A stretch of 47,939 bases of DNA from the IMG/VR virus record IMGVR_UViG_3300025101_000038, positions 1 through 47,939 of that record; one strand, 5' to 3'. The position numbers were made by a program, and so were the translations under genes. Shown here one piece after another: positions 39,405 through 47,939 of the stretch. The notes beneath the pieces were generated by a model. The model was not told the DNA's origin. It worked only from the letters and a program-made list of their open reading frames with translations, and searched no databases. This stretch comes from a virus. Numbering within the stretch: the first letter of the stretch is position 1; every line of letters starts with the position of its first letter.

Positions 39405-40220
39405 TTAGAAAGGAGCTTCGTCGTTAGAAGTAGCCATCACAACATTTTCACTACCTACGGTCTGTGAAAACTGTTTAGCTGCAAGATACATATCTGTTTC
39501 TTCTTCTGTGACTGGACCCACCATGTCTACATTCCAACCGAACCATGTACCACGATCATTTGACTCCTGTACAGTAGTCAATTTATATTTGTGGCTATAG
39601 GTAGGAGGAGTAAAAACACCACCGTCCGCTTTTTTCACTTTTAGACTAGCCATAACTGCATTCCAAGTTCTTGATTTCTTTAACTGTGTTCCAGCCATAG
39701 GAATCATAACTTGTTGAAACGAGTCACCGTCTAGTACTAGGCAATAGTGAGTTGCAGATGTCTGGATATAGTTTCCATTATCTAGGACATCTCTACCATC
39801 CCTATCCTTTTTAGTTTGACGTAGTATTTCAGGGTCAAAGTGTTGCGTCACCAACCCTCCACCTGTCTCGCGTGGCTGCCACTCGAGAAACATACGTCTA
39901 TACGACACTGGTAATACAAAACATCCAACATCTTCCCTAAAGACTTCTTTAGTGACTGTGTTAGTTATATCACCAGCTACTGCACCCTCAATATATTTAC
40001 CATCCTTCTTATTTACTTCTGGGCTCATAGCTTGAAGTATTTTAAGACGAGGAATAGTAATATCGTCAGAGGTTACATTTTCCAAACCAGACCCAGCATC
40101 TTCCTCAAATAATGAGGCAGTGGCTAAAGCCGTGTTTGATTTAGTTGCTACTTCTTTTGATGGCTTAGATTCAGTAGGAGTAGCCTCTACGTCTTCTTTA
40201 ACAGCTTCGTTAGTTGTCAT
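39405..40220 (-). CDS. ssDNA-binding protein-like
   Basis: 271 residues. Charged disordered N-terminus (about 1-45), then IPRLKILQAMSPEVN, GDITNTV, VLPVSYRRMFLEWQPR and GTQLKKSRTWNAVMAS, a pattern seen in marine phage SSB candidates. The C-terminus ends in SNDEAPF, matching the acidic-Pro-Phe tip by which bacterial SSB recruits replication partners. It lies beside primase, helicase and polymerase. OB fold is not provable by eye. Confidence 0.65.
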   Translation of the reverse strand: MTTNEAVKEDVEATPTESKPSKEVATKSNTALATASLFEEDAGSGLENVTSDDITIPRLKILQAMSPEVNKKDGKYIEGAVAGDITNTVTKEVFREDVGCFVLPVSYRRMFLEWQPRETGGGLVTQHFDPEILRQTKKDRDGRDVLDNGNYIQTSATHYCLVLDGDSFQQVMIPMAGTQLKKSRTWNAVMASLKVKKADGGVFTPPTYSHKYKLTTVQESNDRGTWFGWNVDMVGPVTEEETDMYLAAKQFSQTVGSENVVMATSNDEAPF

Positions 40221-40771
40221 TTTTTCACCTTTATTTTACGACCTACATATACATTAAAGGTGTCTAAAGGGAGGTCGCTACCTTTTTCTACCTGCTCTTT
40301 AATGACAGCTTTGAGAGTCATAGGCTCTACCCATTTTTTCTGCATGAGCGAGTACCCTTCTTTCTCTAAGTTAGTCATAAGAGTTTTTGCACTCTCGTCT
40401 TCACCTCTACCGAAGTTAGCCGAGACAGTGTTCTTTATAATATCACCAAGACCATTTTGTTCAAGCCAATGAAAACATTGATCTCTATTTTCCTCAGTGA
40501 TACGACCAGAGTAAAACCTATTTACTGAAATAGAAGTACCGTCGCTAAGTTTAAATTCAGACATACCTACTTCTTCTAATTTAGAAGGTAAGTCCTCTTC
40601 ACTTATTTGACGGTATTTATTTTTAAGATTGTTAAGAACATCTTGCTGTTCTTCCATTTGAGCTTCTAGGTCTTTCAGGTCTTTAGCTAAAGCAGAAATA
40701 CTTTTTAAATCTTCAGACTTAATTTCTTTCTCCTCTGCATCTTTTTCCATTTGATCTAATATATTTGTCAT
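40217..40771 (-). CDS. Coiled-coil protein preceding SSB gene
   Basis: 184 residues. A long coiled coil (about 15-65, SALAKDLKDLEAQMEEQQDVLNNLKNKY) precedes a mixed C-terminal part with LSDGTSISVNRFYSG. Similar proteins accompany SSB genes in marine podovirus-like phages (recalled). Perhaps a recombination or replication mediator. It has its own TTTACT promoter; ATGA overlap with the SSB gene. Confidence 0.65.
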   Translation of the reverse strand: MTNILDQMEKDAEEKEIKSEDLKSISALAKDLKDLEAQMEEQQDVLNNLKNKYRQISEEDLPSKLEEVGMSEFKLSDGTSISVNRFYSGRITEENRDQCFHWLEQNGLGDIIKNTVSANFGRGEDESAKTLMTNLEKEGYSLMQKKWVEPMTLKAVIKEQVEKGSDLPLDTFNVYVGRKIKVKK

Positions 40772-40788
40772 AATTTTTCCTTTGTTAT

Positions 40789-40805
40789 CACTACTTTTGG
40801 TAGTG
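40789..40805 (-). promoter_or_regulatory. 5'-terminal mRNA hairpin
   Basis: CACTAC/GTAGTG (6 bp, 5-base loop) would lie at the very 5' end of the transcript, since the -10 box at 40813-40818 predicts a start near 40806. Confidence 0.5.
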
Positions 40806-40812
40806 CGTCTCT

Positions 40813-40841
40813 ATTAAACTATTTTTGGTAATAAAAGTAAA
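40813..40841 (-). promoter_or_regulatory. Promoter TTTACT-N17-TTTAAT
   Basis: -35 at 40836-40841, -10 at 40813-40818, for the coiled-coil/SSB/replication operon. Confidence 0.6.
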
Positions 40842-40856
40842 TAGGTTGTTGCGTAT

Positions 40857-41438
40857 TTATACGCCACTTCTGAAGGTAAGGTTGATTCTCTCTCCACAAC
40901 CTTCCATATCTAATACTGCGTGTGTACTTCTCATTTGAGATTTACCATCAAATATAAAAACGTCGCCATCTTCCATCAAATAATGTGTTAAACTTTTTTT
41001 AGGAACATACTTAGTATTTATTTCACTAGTGTCTACTTTTTCTTTTATATCTTTTTCATACTCAAGCCATTCGAAAACTCTAGGTGCACCAAGAGACACG
41101 GACAAAACTATATCGTTTTTAGTGGGTACTGTATCAGAATGGTGCGGTATGCCTTTACCTTCTGGTCCATAATATCCACACAAACAAAAATTAAACTTCA
41201 CTTCTTTTTTTAATTTATAACTTACCAAATGTTCAGCGTTTGATTTTATTACATACATAGGAGTAGACCACGGCTCAGGCTCATATAGTTTACCAGCATA
41301 TTCGAAAGGGCTATCGCCAAAGCCACGAGTTGGTCTGCCTACTACTTTTTTGCCTTTATACATGCGAACTCTTGGCTCGTCCCAAGTAGTAATACCACAA
41401 TCAAAACCTGTAAATTCTCCTTTTATAAATTCTATCAT
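40857..41438 (-). CDS. AlkB-like 2-oxoglutarate/Fe(II) dioxygenase
   Basis: 193 residues. FNFCLCGYYGPEGKGIPHHSD gives the H-x-D pair (His100, Asp102), STHAV the distal His173, and ERINLTFR the 2OG-binding Arg184 with Arg190, in AlkB order. AlkB enzymes oxidise damaged or methylated bases; relatives in phages also hydroxylate normal bases. DNA repair is the default call; a role in the base modification encoded nearby is possible. It has a TTTACT promoter about 100 bases upstream. Confidence 0.85.
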   Translation of the reverse strand: MIEFIKGEFTGFDCGITTWDEPRVRMYKGKKVVGRPTRGFGDSPFEYAGKLYEPEPWSTPMYVIKSNAEHLVSYKLKKEVKFNFCLCGYYGPEGKGIPHHSDTVPTKNDIVLSVSLGAPRVFEWLEYEKDIKEKVDTSEINTKYVPKKSLTHYLMEDGDVFIFDGKSQMRSTHAVLDMEGCGERINLTFRSGV

Positions 41439-41548
41439 AATAAGTGATGGTGTGTCTTGTCAAGTTTTTAGTCTTAGGAGGATCATGGAAAATGACAAAA
41501 CTTATACGGCACCACCATCAGTGCCTATTAGTACTATTTACTATTAGT

Positions 41549-41576
41549 AGTATAGGGAGATTTTATTTTTAGTAAA
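41549..41576 (-). promoter_or_regulatory. Promoter TTTACT-N16-TATACT
   Basis: -35 at 41571-41576, -10 at 41549-41554, reading toward the AlkB-like gene. Confidence 0.65.
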
Positions 41577-41713
41577 GGATAAATGTTAATTTCAGCTAAT
41601 AGGTCAATATGTTCTTAGGTATATCCTTAAATAAATCAATCACTTAAGCTACCTATTAGCTGATATATTATCACCCTATTAGCTCAATAGTGCTAATAAA
41701 TCACGAGCAATCA

Positions 41714-41742
41714 TTTACTTTCTGGTTAAGTATAAATATGCT
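41714..41742 (+). promoter_or_regulatory. Promoter TTTACT-N17-TATGCT touching the SNF2 start
   Basis: -35 at 41714-41719, -10 at 41737-41742. The first ATG is the next base, so transcription would begin near 41749, after it. Confidence 0.7.
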
Positions 41743-43194
41743 ATGCCTTATATGAGTCAGTATACATATAAAACTACACCCTATACACATCAGGTGGATG
41801 CACTTGATATGTCGTGTGAAAAAGAATCGTTTGCTCTATTTATGGAGATGGGCTGTGGTAAGTCAAAAGTAGTGATTGACAACTTTGTTAAATTGTACAT
41901 GGATAAAAAACTAAACGGTGTACTTATAGTTGCACCCAAAGGTGTATATGATAATTGGTTTACATACGAAATACCAACACACTTACCTGACGAAATACCA
42001 AAATCAATAGTCAAATGGTCAAACGCTAACACTAAAAAGAATAAAGAAAACCTAGAAACTCTTTTTGATAAATCAGATGAGCTAAAGATATTTATCATGA
42101 ACATAGAAGCATTCAGTACAAAGAGAGGTACTGAGATAGCTTCTAAGTTTTTAATGGAACGTCAATGTATGTTTATCATAGACGAAAGTACAACTATCAA
42201 AAATTACAAAGCTAAGAGAACTGTCAATACTGTAAGACTCGGTAAGTATGCATACTATAAAAGAATACTGACAGGCTCTCCTGTGACAAAAAGTCCATTA
42301 GACTTATTTAGTCAATGTTATTTTCTAGACCCATCACTATTAGGTTTCAGTAGTTATTTTTCATTCAGAGCAAGGTTTGCTGACTTAATAGAACGTTCCA
42401 TGAACGGTAGAAATTTTAAATTAGTTACTGGTTATAAAAACTTGAACGAATTAAATGAATTATTAAAGTCATTTAGCTTTCGTATCTTGAAAAAAGATTG
42501 CCTTGACCTTCCTCCAAAGGTCTATATTAAGCGAAAAATAGAGATGACAGACGACCAAAAACGCGTCTACAAGGATATTCAACGCAATGCTTTAGCGGTA
42601 TTGTCAGGCGAAAAGGTCACAATTAACTCTGTAATTACACAAATAGTGAGATTACATCAAATATCTTGTGGTTTTATAAATACTGATAAGGGTACTACGA
42701 AAGAGTTAGATTCAAATAGGTTAGAAGAATTATTACAGATAATAGAAGAAGTTCAAGGCAAAGTTATTATCTGGGCAAACTACAGGCATGATATTAGAAA
42801 GATAAATAAAGCCCTGAGTGAGAAATATGGCTCTGACTCAGTAGGTATGTATTTTGGTGACGTACAACAATCAGAGCGTGAAGGTATAATAAAAGATTTT
42901 CAAGACCCTGACAGTAAGATGAGATTCTTTGTGGGTAATACACAAACAGGTGGTTATGGTATTACTTTGACTGCTGCCAATACAGTTATATATTATTCTA
43001 ATAACTATGATTTAGAGAAAAGGTTACAGTCAGAAGATAGAGCTCATCGTATCGGTCAAGACGATAAGGTCACATATATTGATATAGTGTGTGAAAAAAC
43101 TGTTGATGAAAAAATAGTGAAAGCCCTGCGTCAAAAACAAAACATTGCTCAAACTGTGCTTGGTGAAGAAAAATGGAAAGACTGGTTAGTTTAG
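41743..43194 (+). CDS. SNF2-family helicase
   Basis: 483 residues from ATG 41743, or 480 from ATG 41752, which fits the predicted transcript start better. Motif I FMEMGCGKSKV, II IIDESTTIKN, III ILTGSPVTKS, V TQTGGYGITLTAANTVIYYSN, VI QSEDRAHRIGQDDKV: complete SNF2 ATPase without extra domains, like phage and mobile-element versions. Such proteins translocate on DNA and may displace host factors or aid replication. It is the only large plus-strand gene; its stop overlaps the convergent virion gene by 4 bases. No Shine-Dalgarno is visible. Confidence 0.9.
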   Translation: MPYMSQYTYKTTPYTHQVDALDMSCEKESFALFMEMGCGKSKVVIDNFVKLYMDKKLNGVLIVAPKGVYDNWFTYEIPTHLPDEIPKSIVKWSNANTKKNKENLETLFDKSDELKIFIMNIEAFSTKRGTEIASKFLMERQCMFIIDESTTIKNYKAKRTVNTVRLGKYAYYKRILTGSPVTKSPLDLFSQCYFLDPSLLGFSSYFSFRARFADLIERSMNGRNFKLVTGYKNLNELNELLKSFSFRILKKDCLDLPPKVYIKRKIEMTDDQKRVYKDIQRNALAVLSGEKVTINSVITQIVRLHQISCGFINTDKGTTKELDSNRLEELLQIIEEVQGKVIIWANYRHDIRKINKALSEKYGSDSVGMYFGDVQQSEREGIIKDFQDPDSKMRFFVGNTQTGGYGITLTAANTVIYYSNNYDLEKRLQSEDRAHRIGQDDKVTYIDIVCEKTVDEKIVKALRQKQNIAQTVLGEEKWKDWLV

Positions 43195-46100
43195 AAATCG
43201 TATTTAAGTTTCATTCCTGATTCAATGCCTTCTAACTGATTAATGAGTGCTTGATTTCTCTTACTTTCAATATCTTTTCTCAGTAGATCACTTTGATTAA
43301 CAGCACCTTCTGGTCCACCTGTAATTCCAACGTCTGGTTGAAACATAACTTCTCCCATCATATAACCTAAGACTCTCCTTACATAATTAGCTTCTTCAGA
43401 TTTAACTTTTTTACCACTCATCAATATATCGTACATTTTAGTAGGGTTTTTCATAAGTTCAACAGTTCTTTTATTTCTTTTAGCGATATTGAAATAATTT
43501 ATAGCAGTCAGCATTCTTCCAGGTCTAGTAAATAAACCTACATATGCTCTAAGTATTTGGTTTATAGCTTTAAAGAATCCTTGATCTGGTTGGAGAGCAG
43601 ACGATGCATCAGATGGTCTTATCAATTTTAAATCATTATTTAATTTAGTTAAGTTACCTACGAAATCATCCCCTAAGTATATTCCCATAGCATAACCATG
43701 ATCGTTAATATAATCATCAATCAATTTAGAATCAAATACAGGAACACCGTCCACAGTTTTGGATGTTTTAGCCATAAAATCATTATACATAGTAAGTTTT
43801 ACTCTGTCCATCAATACAGTATCACCAGCTATGTTATCCGCTCTTGTAATTATGTTATATAATTTTTCTGGTTTCTTTACATTTTTAGATGTAAATATAT
43901 CCATAAACCATTTTTCTGGCTCATTGATGTTAGATTTTGTAAGCTCTGGTAAGTCTTGTTCTTTCCTCGCTAAGTCTAGTAAGAAATTTTCTGATTCTAG
44001 TTGTCTATTATAGGAGTTTACCAGTTGGTCGATATTATCGAATTTAGCTAATTCATTAGTACTGAATATTCCATTAGCTGGATCTAAAACACTTTTATTA
44101 TCACTTTTCCAAGTATCTAATAATTGTGCACCATTTTCTTTAGGCACTACTCTACCATTTTTAAGTTCAAAAATATTCTCATATAGATTATTTTTTGTAG
44201 CTAACCTTATTTTTTCTCCTAAACTTGAGTTTTTAGGATCTATTAAAATATCCCTTAAAAATGCAGGAGAACTTATTACACCATCCTCAGTTATAGTAGA
44301 CCCTGAATTGATAAATCTTAACAACCTATTAGAAGCTGTGATACTATCAGAAGACATAGTCCTAGTGACACTATTACTTAAAGCTGTAATGTCATTTATA
44401 ACCCCTGATTTATATTGATTTTTAAACACTTTGTATTTTTCTACTGCGTCATCGTATAGTTTAGTGCTTTGTTCTCCACCTTCCCTTAATAAAGTATCGT
44501 ACCTAGTTTTTTCGAATGCGTCAACAACTAATTCTAGTCTTTCAATCATATCTTGATCGCCAACTCTGTATGCTTCGTTTAGTCTACCCCTTACTTGAGA
44601 ATAACTTCTATCAAAAGCTTCTCTTGACATAAATTTTTTGCCAGTTATTTTATCTGTACCTTCAATCCTAGCCACTGCTGCTTTTGACATACCGTATAGT
44701 TCAGCAGGAAATAAACTTTCACCTTCACTTTTTTCTATAGACTTAAATACATCAAGTACTTCTGACATGTCAAAAGGTTTTTTTCTTTTATCACTAACTA
44801 CTTTAAATGCTTCGTTAAATGCTTCATCTACTTCTATATCTTTAGCAACTTTTAAATTGTAAAAACCTTCTTGTATGCCTCTACCTATTTCGGCAGGACT
44901 CATGTCAGGTGTGCCTTCTAAAAACTTTCTAAAATTATCTGAATTAGTGGCTATAAAATCATCTACGTTGCCTCTAGCTATGATTACTTCTGGAGTATTT
45001 TCTACAAATTCTTGTCCCGCAACCCTTAATTCCTCCCCAGTTCTTGTAAGTGCTACGTCTGAACTTTCTTCTAGAGCATCTTTTAAGTTTAAATCTGCTG
45101 ACTCTTCAAACAGAGTATCCATTTGTTCTGCTGCTGCTTCTTCTTGTCTTATTTTTTGTTCACGTAATGGTGCACCTACTGTCTCAGATCCTTCAGCTAA
45201 GTCGTCTAAACTTTTTTGTGCACTTTCAATAGGAGAAACTAACCTTGGTCCACCTTGTTGCTCTACGTATTCTGAATATTTCCTCATAATTTGTGGACTT
45301 GTTAAAGTGCCCACATTAACAAAATTATTATCTTTTAATTCTTTTTGTACAAATTCGTATGCTTCAATAAATTCATCTTCGTCTAATCCTCCAGGCAAAA
45401 GTCCTGTTCTCCCTAATCCAGGAATGACTTTACCTATATTTTGTATGCCACCTATTACAGCATTGGCACCAAAACCAAAACCCATAACCAGACCCATCTC
45501 TTTCATAGCTTCTCTGGTTATATTTACGTCTGCACCTAAAACCCCTCTTTCTTTTAAATCTTCTAATCTTTGGTATTTAATATAAAAACCTGCTAAACCT
45601 TCGGCGACTACTGCCAAGTTTCCAGCTGAAAGTAATCCTTTAGGTACTGCTCTTGGTCCACCTTTACCTCCCTCGGCAATAGCTTTCGCTAAAAACGTAC
45701 CTCCTCCACCCAATATCTCATACGTAAGTTGCTCCATAAAAGCCCCTGCTTCTTGCATCTGTAATCCTGGAGGATTTATTGGTGTGCGTTTGCCGTTATC
45801 AAAAGGGTTTTGAAATGTGTATGCTACTGTACCAGAAGGATCTGGCTTAATATCAAAGTCGTAATCCTCAGGGATTTCAGTCTCGTTTTCTCTAAATTTA
45901 ACTCTAAGTAATCTATCAAGCGTAGGTATAGCTTGTTTAGGATCGTTTAACACAGAGTTAGGTATATTTGCATAATCAAATGTTGTTCCGTAAGGCACAT
46001 TGTTTTCATAATCAATTCCGTATAACTTACCTAAATTTTCCCCAGATAATCTTTTAGTGTACTTTTGATTCATAAAATATGGATCACCAGATTCTAGCCC

Positions 46101-46427
46101 ACTTAATACTGCATCTTGATATCTTTGTTTATCTGTTCCTGAAAATTGGTCAAAATTTATTCTAGCATCACTATAACTTGGAGGGTTGTATCCTACACCA
46201 CCCATTACTCCCAAAGGTGGTTTTCGATTTAATGTAGGATCAAAACCATATTGTTTTAACTTACTTACTTCAAAATCTCTATCTTCTTGAGTATCGGTAA
46301 GGGGAATATAAGCTGGGGATCTTTGAAATTCATAAAATAAGTTTGGGTTATTTACAAAATCAAGAGTTTTTTGAGAAGCTTTTTCAGCAATTAACTTGTC
46401 TATATCTATTATATCGGTTTGTGCCAT
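43191..46427 (-). CDS. Large internal virion protein (ejection protein)
   Basis: 1078 residues. N-terminal ~200 residues polar; ~230-345 Gly/Ala-rich with hydrophobic stretches (LLSAGNLAVVAEGLAGFYI, LVMGFGFGANAVIGGIQNIG) that could enter a membrane; then long helical, acidic coiled regions; C-terminal FFKAINQILRAYVGLFTRPGRMLTAINYFNIAKR. Size and layout match internal core proteins of podoviruses that form the ejection channel. No lytic transglycosylase motif seen. The start overlaps the stop of the gene upstream (TGATG). Confidence 0.75.
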   Translation of the reverse strand: MAQTDIIDIDKLIAEKASQKTLDFVNNPNLFYEFQRSPAYIPLTDTQEDRDFEVSKLKQYGFDPTLNRKPPLGVMGGVGYNPPSYSDARINFDQFSGTDKQRYQDAVLSGLESGDPYFMNQKYTKRLSGENLGKLYGIDYENNVPYGTTFDYANIPNSVLNDPKQAIPTLDRLLRVKFRENETEIPEDYDFDIKPDPSGTVAYTFQNPFDNGKRTPINPPGLQMQEAGAFMEQLTYEILGGGGTFLAKAIAEGGKGGPRAVPKGLLSAGNLAVVAEGLAGFYIKYQRLEDLKERGVLGADVNITREAMKEMGLVMGFGFGANAVIGGIQNIGKVIPGLGRTGLLPGGLDEDEFIEAYEFVQKELKDNNFVNVGTLTSPQIMRKYSEYVEQQGGPRLVSPIESAQKSLDDLAEGSETVGAPLREQKIRQEEAAAEQMDTLFEESADLNLKDALEESSDVALTRTGEELRVAGQEFVENTPEVIIARGNVDDFIATNSDNFRKFLEGTPDMSPAEIGRGIQEGFYNLKVAKDIEVDEAFNEAFKVVSDKRKKPFDMSEVLDVFKSIEKSEGESLFPAELYGMSKAAVARIEGTDKITGKKFMSREAFDRSYSQVRGRLNEAYRVGDQDMIERLELVVDAFEKTRYDTLLREGGEQSTKLYDDAVEKYKVFKNQYKSGVINDITALSNSVTRTMSSDSITASNRLLRFINSGSTITEDGVISSPAFLRDILIDPKNSSLGEKIRLATKNNLYENIFELKNGRVVPKENGAQLLDTWKSDNKSVLDPANGIFSTNELAKFDNIDQLVNSYNRQLESENFLLDLARKEQDLPELTKSNINEPEKWFMDIFTSKNVKKPEKLYNIITRADNIAGDTVLMDRVKLTMYNDFMAKTSKTVDGVPVFDSKLIDDYINDHGYAMGIYLGDDFVGNLTKLNNDLKLIRPSDASSALQPDQGFFKAINQILRAYVGLFTRPGRMLTAINYFNIAKRNKRTVELMKNPTKMYDILMSGKKVKSEEANYVRRVLGYMMGEVMFQPDVGITGGPEGAVNQSDLLRKDIESKRNQALINQLEGIESGMKLKYDF

Positions 46428-47939
46428 CAGTCTGGTGGTGTTGTGCTAGGACTAAATTGTTTAAGTAGTATATCGTAAAGCTCTGAATTACTTTCTTGTA
46501 AATCAGTTAAATAAATAGCCATAGCTTGTTCCATCTCCTTCTGTTTAGATTTGCTCTCACCCCTCATTTCTTTATATTTATTCTGTATTGTACTTATTAG
46601 TTTTGATGTGTCATCTATACCCCTCAGACTTTTTATAAAACCTTGATAAGAATTGTTTTGTAAAACATTTGGTGCGTCGTCTTGATCTGGCGAAGGTTGA
46701 TTATTATTGCCACTCAGCATATTAACAAAGTCTTGGTGTGTAATTTCGCCACCTAATGCGTCTATAGGTAAATTATATTGATCACTTATTGTTTTTAACG
46801 TCTCTTCAGTTAAACCCCCGTCTTTCCCATATCTAGCAAAATCAGATGCTACTGGTGCATAAGTCTGTCTTCTCAACCTGTTATGTGCAGCTTCTAGTTG
46901 TGTAAGATTACTCGAGCCATAGCCCACCATCTCTAAAGCAAAAACTAAGTCTTTGTCTGATAAAGCTCTTCCGTCACCTAAACCGAAAGCACTCGCTACA
47001 GCTAGAGCTAAGTTAAACGTCAATGCATTATACTCTCTGTTTGCTGTTGAGACACCTGTTAGGTCTTGAATTTTTCTACTATTTACAAATCTGCCATACA
47101 TAGCTTCATAAGTATCGCCATCAGAGAATTCAATTTTACCTGTTCGAGAAAGACTACCATCTGCAGTATCTGCAAAAGAAAGGTCTGCTGTATTGCCAGT
47201 TAATGTACCTATAAGATTAAAAATTTCTGATCCTTCATCAAGAAATGTTCTTAACCCAGTCACAGTTCCTCTAACAATACTCGGTAATACAGCATTATTA
47301 TTTTTTACTTCATTTTGTATTTGCTCAGTAATGTTATAAACTTTTGCAGCAGAGCTTAAACTTGCCTGCCATTCTTTTTTAATTTTATTATTGTACCTTT
47401 TCTGTTGGGTACCACCAGAATTTCCAGTTGAGAATACTACGCCATCTGATTCAAAATAAACTCCACTTTCGTAAGGTTTATCACTAGGTAATACTTGACT
47501 TTCTGGTATGTACATAAGTCTATCAACACCGTCTACATCTGTCCTGATCACTTTTTTCAGATTTCTAGGTTTGTTAGTTATTTCTATGCCTGTACCTGAG
47601 AGTTGGTTTTCCATTTCAGTTATTTCTGCGTCGGATAACTGTAGGTAGTGTCGTCTACCACCTGCTCCATTACTTAAAATAGCTGGTAGATTATCGTTAG
47701 TAAAACCCTCTGGGTAAATTATTGAATACTGTTCTTTATTTTTTAACAGATTACCCTCTGATAATTGTATGTTAGGGTATTTTGTTAATTCGCTTACTTG
47801 AAAATCACTAAGATGTTCAAGACCTAAATACCCAGTGTCTGGATTTGAAACTGTGTATTCACTTACATCAGAATGAAAGTCAGAGTTATAAGGAACTACT
47901 GATGCCCCATTTGTTTCATACTGTTGTATCTGTCTAGGG
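46427..47939 (-). CDS. Internal virion-type protein (5' end outside window)
   Basis: The frame stays open to the window edge, so the Met at 47614 is internal: the sequence above it continues in frame (for example SDFHSDVSEYTVSNPDTGYL and LPAILSNGAGGRRHYLQLSD). At least 504 residues are seen. Middle part contains helical segments with AFGLGDGRALSDKDLVFALEMVGYGSS, and the C-terminus is a Lys/Glu/Gln helix. Coupled to the 1078-residue protein, so likely a second internal virion protein. No enzyme motif visible. Confidence 0.75.
   Translation of the reverse strand, partial: PRQIQQYETNGASVVPYNSDFHSDVSEYTVSNPDTGYLGLEHLSDFQVSELTKYPNIQLSEGNLLKNKEQYSIIYPEGFTNDNLPAILSNGAGGRRHYLQLSDAEITEMENQLSGTGIEITNKPRNLKKVIRTDVDGVDRLMYIPESQVLPSDKPYESGVYFESDGVVFSTGNSGGTQQKRYNNKIKKEWQASLSSAAKVYNITEQIQNEVKNNNAVLPSIVRGTVTGLRTFLDEGSEIFNLIGTLTGNTADLSFADTADGSLSRTGKIEFSDGDTYEAMYGRFVNSRKIQDLTGVSTANREYNALTFNLALAVASAFGLGDGRALSDKDLVFALEMVGYGSSNLTQLEAAHNRLRRQTYAPVASDFARYGKDGGLTEETLKTISDQYNLPIDALGGEITHQDFVNMLSGNNNQPSPDQDDAPNVLQNNSYQGFIKSLRGIDDTSKLISTIQNKYKEMRGESKSKQKEMEQAMAIYLTDLQESNSELYDILLKQFSPSTTPPD

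Larger units (their letters stand above)
41439..41742. promoter_or_regulatory. Divergent promoter region with GCTAATAGG repeats
   Basis: No gene visible. It contains the two divergent promoters and the 9-mer GCTAATAGG at 41595-41603 with inverse copies at 41652-41660 and 41675-41683; near-copies sit at 41524 and 41692. The same word occurs at 17418 and 17478 in the early control region. Possible operators. Confidence 0.55.

Noticed and set aside
44875-45585. 236-residue plus-strand ORF inside the large virion gene
   Set aside because: Ser/Pro/Leu-rich shadow on the opposite strand of a well-supported 1078-residue gene, no ribosome site.

Overview
The window looks like most of the genome of a lytic tailed phage from an AT-rich aquatic, probably marine, bacterium. 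It carries a large terminase subunit, a ~780-residue portal, scaffold, major capsid protein, adaptor-like proteins and a tail fibre with an S74 self-cleaving chaperone. There is no tape measure, sheath, integrase, RNA polymerase or recognisable lysis gene. Together with a phage GroES, a PolA-type polymerase, an SF1 helicase, an SNF2 helicase and very large internal-virion-type proteins, this recalls HMO-2011-like marine podoviruses. That placement is from memory of gene content, not from a search. Both window ends cut through genes.

Layout (nearly everything is on the minus strand, read from high to low coordinates). 15.2 kb down to 1: the late block, in order ART-like protein, MscS-like membrane protein, TerL, portal, a train of tiny Lys-rich ORFs, GroES, scaffold, head proteins, major capsid (followed by a strong terminator), adaptors, virion proteins and the S74 tail fibre running off the left edge. 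15.2-17.6 kb: a mostly non-coding control region with a tandemly duplicated module on the plus strand (G-quadruplex motif, promoter, SD-masking hairpin, small ORF, hairpin), GATC-dense repeats and palindromes. 17.6-29.6 kb: about 30 small early genes, many separated by a recurrent dyad element, plus a small terminase-like protein, a DUF932 protein and a PDDEXK nuclease. 29.5-40.8 kb: replication and nucleotide/DNA-modification genes (nucleotidyltransferase, PolA, PD-(D/E)XK nuclease, ThyA-like enzyme, glycosyltransferase-like protein, 5-hmdU-kinase-type helical protein, SF1 helicase, AEP primase, SSB-like protein). 40.8-43.2 kb: an AlkB-like dioxygenase and a divergent SNF2 helicase. 43.2-47.9 kb: two large internal-virion-type proteins on the minus strand, the upstream one running off the right edge. 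If the genome is circular or circularly permuted, these continue the late block that leaves the left edge.

Nine intergenic sites share a sigma70-like promoter, TTTACT(TT)-N16/17-TATnnT, placed in front of the late block, the duplicated module, several early genes, the replication genes, the dioxygenase and the SNF2 gene. At the SNF2 gene the -10 box touches the first ATG, so its mRNA should be almost leaderless. The ThyA-like, glycosyltransferase-like and hmdU-kinase-type genes sit together and suggest that the phage DNA carries a hypermodified thymine. Several genes absent from simple ORF calls were found by reading: a 55-residue ribbon-helix-helix protein, proteins of 49, 43 and 42 residues, a 28-residue membrane peptide and a 22-residue Lys-rich peptide.
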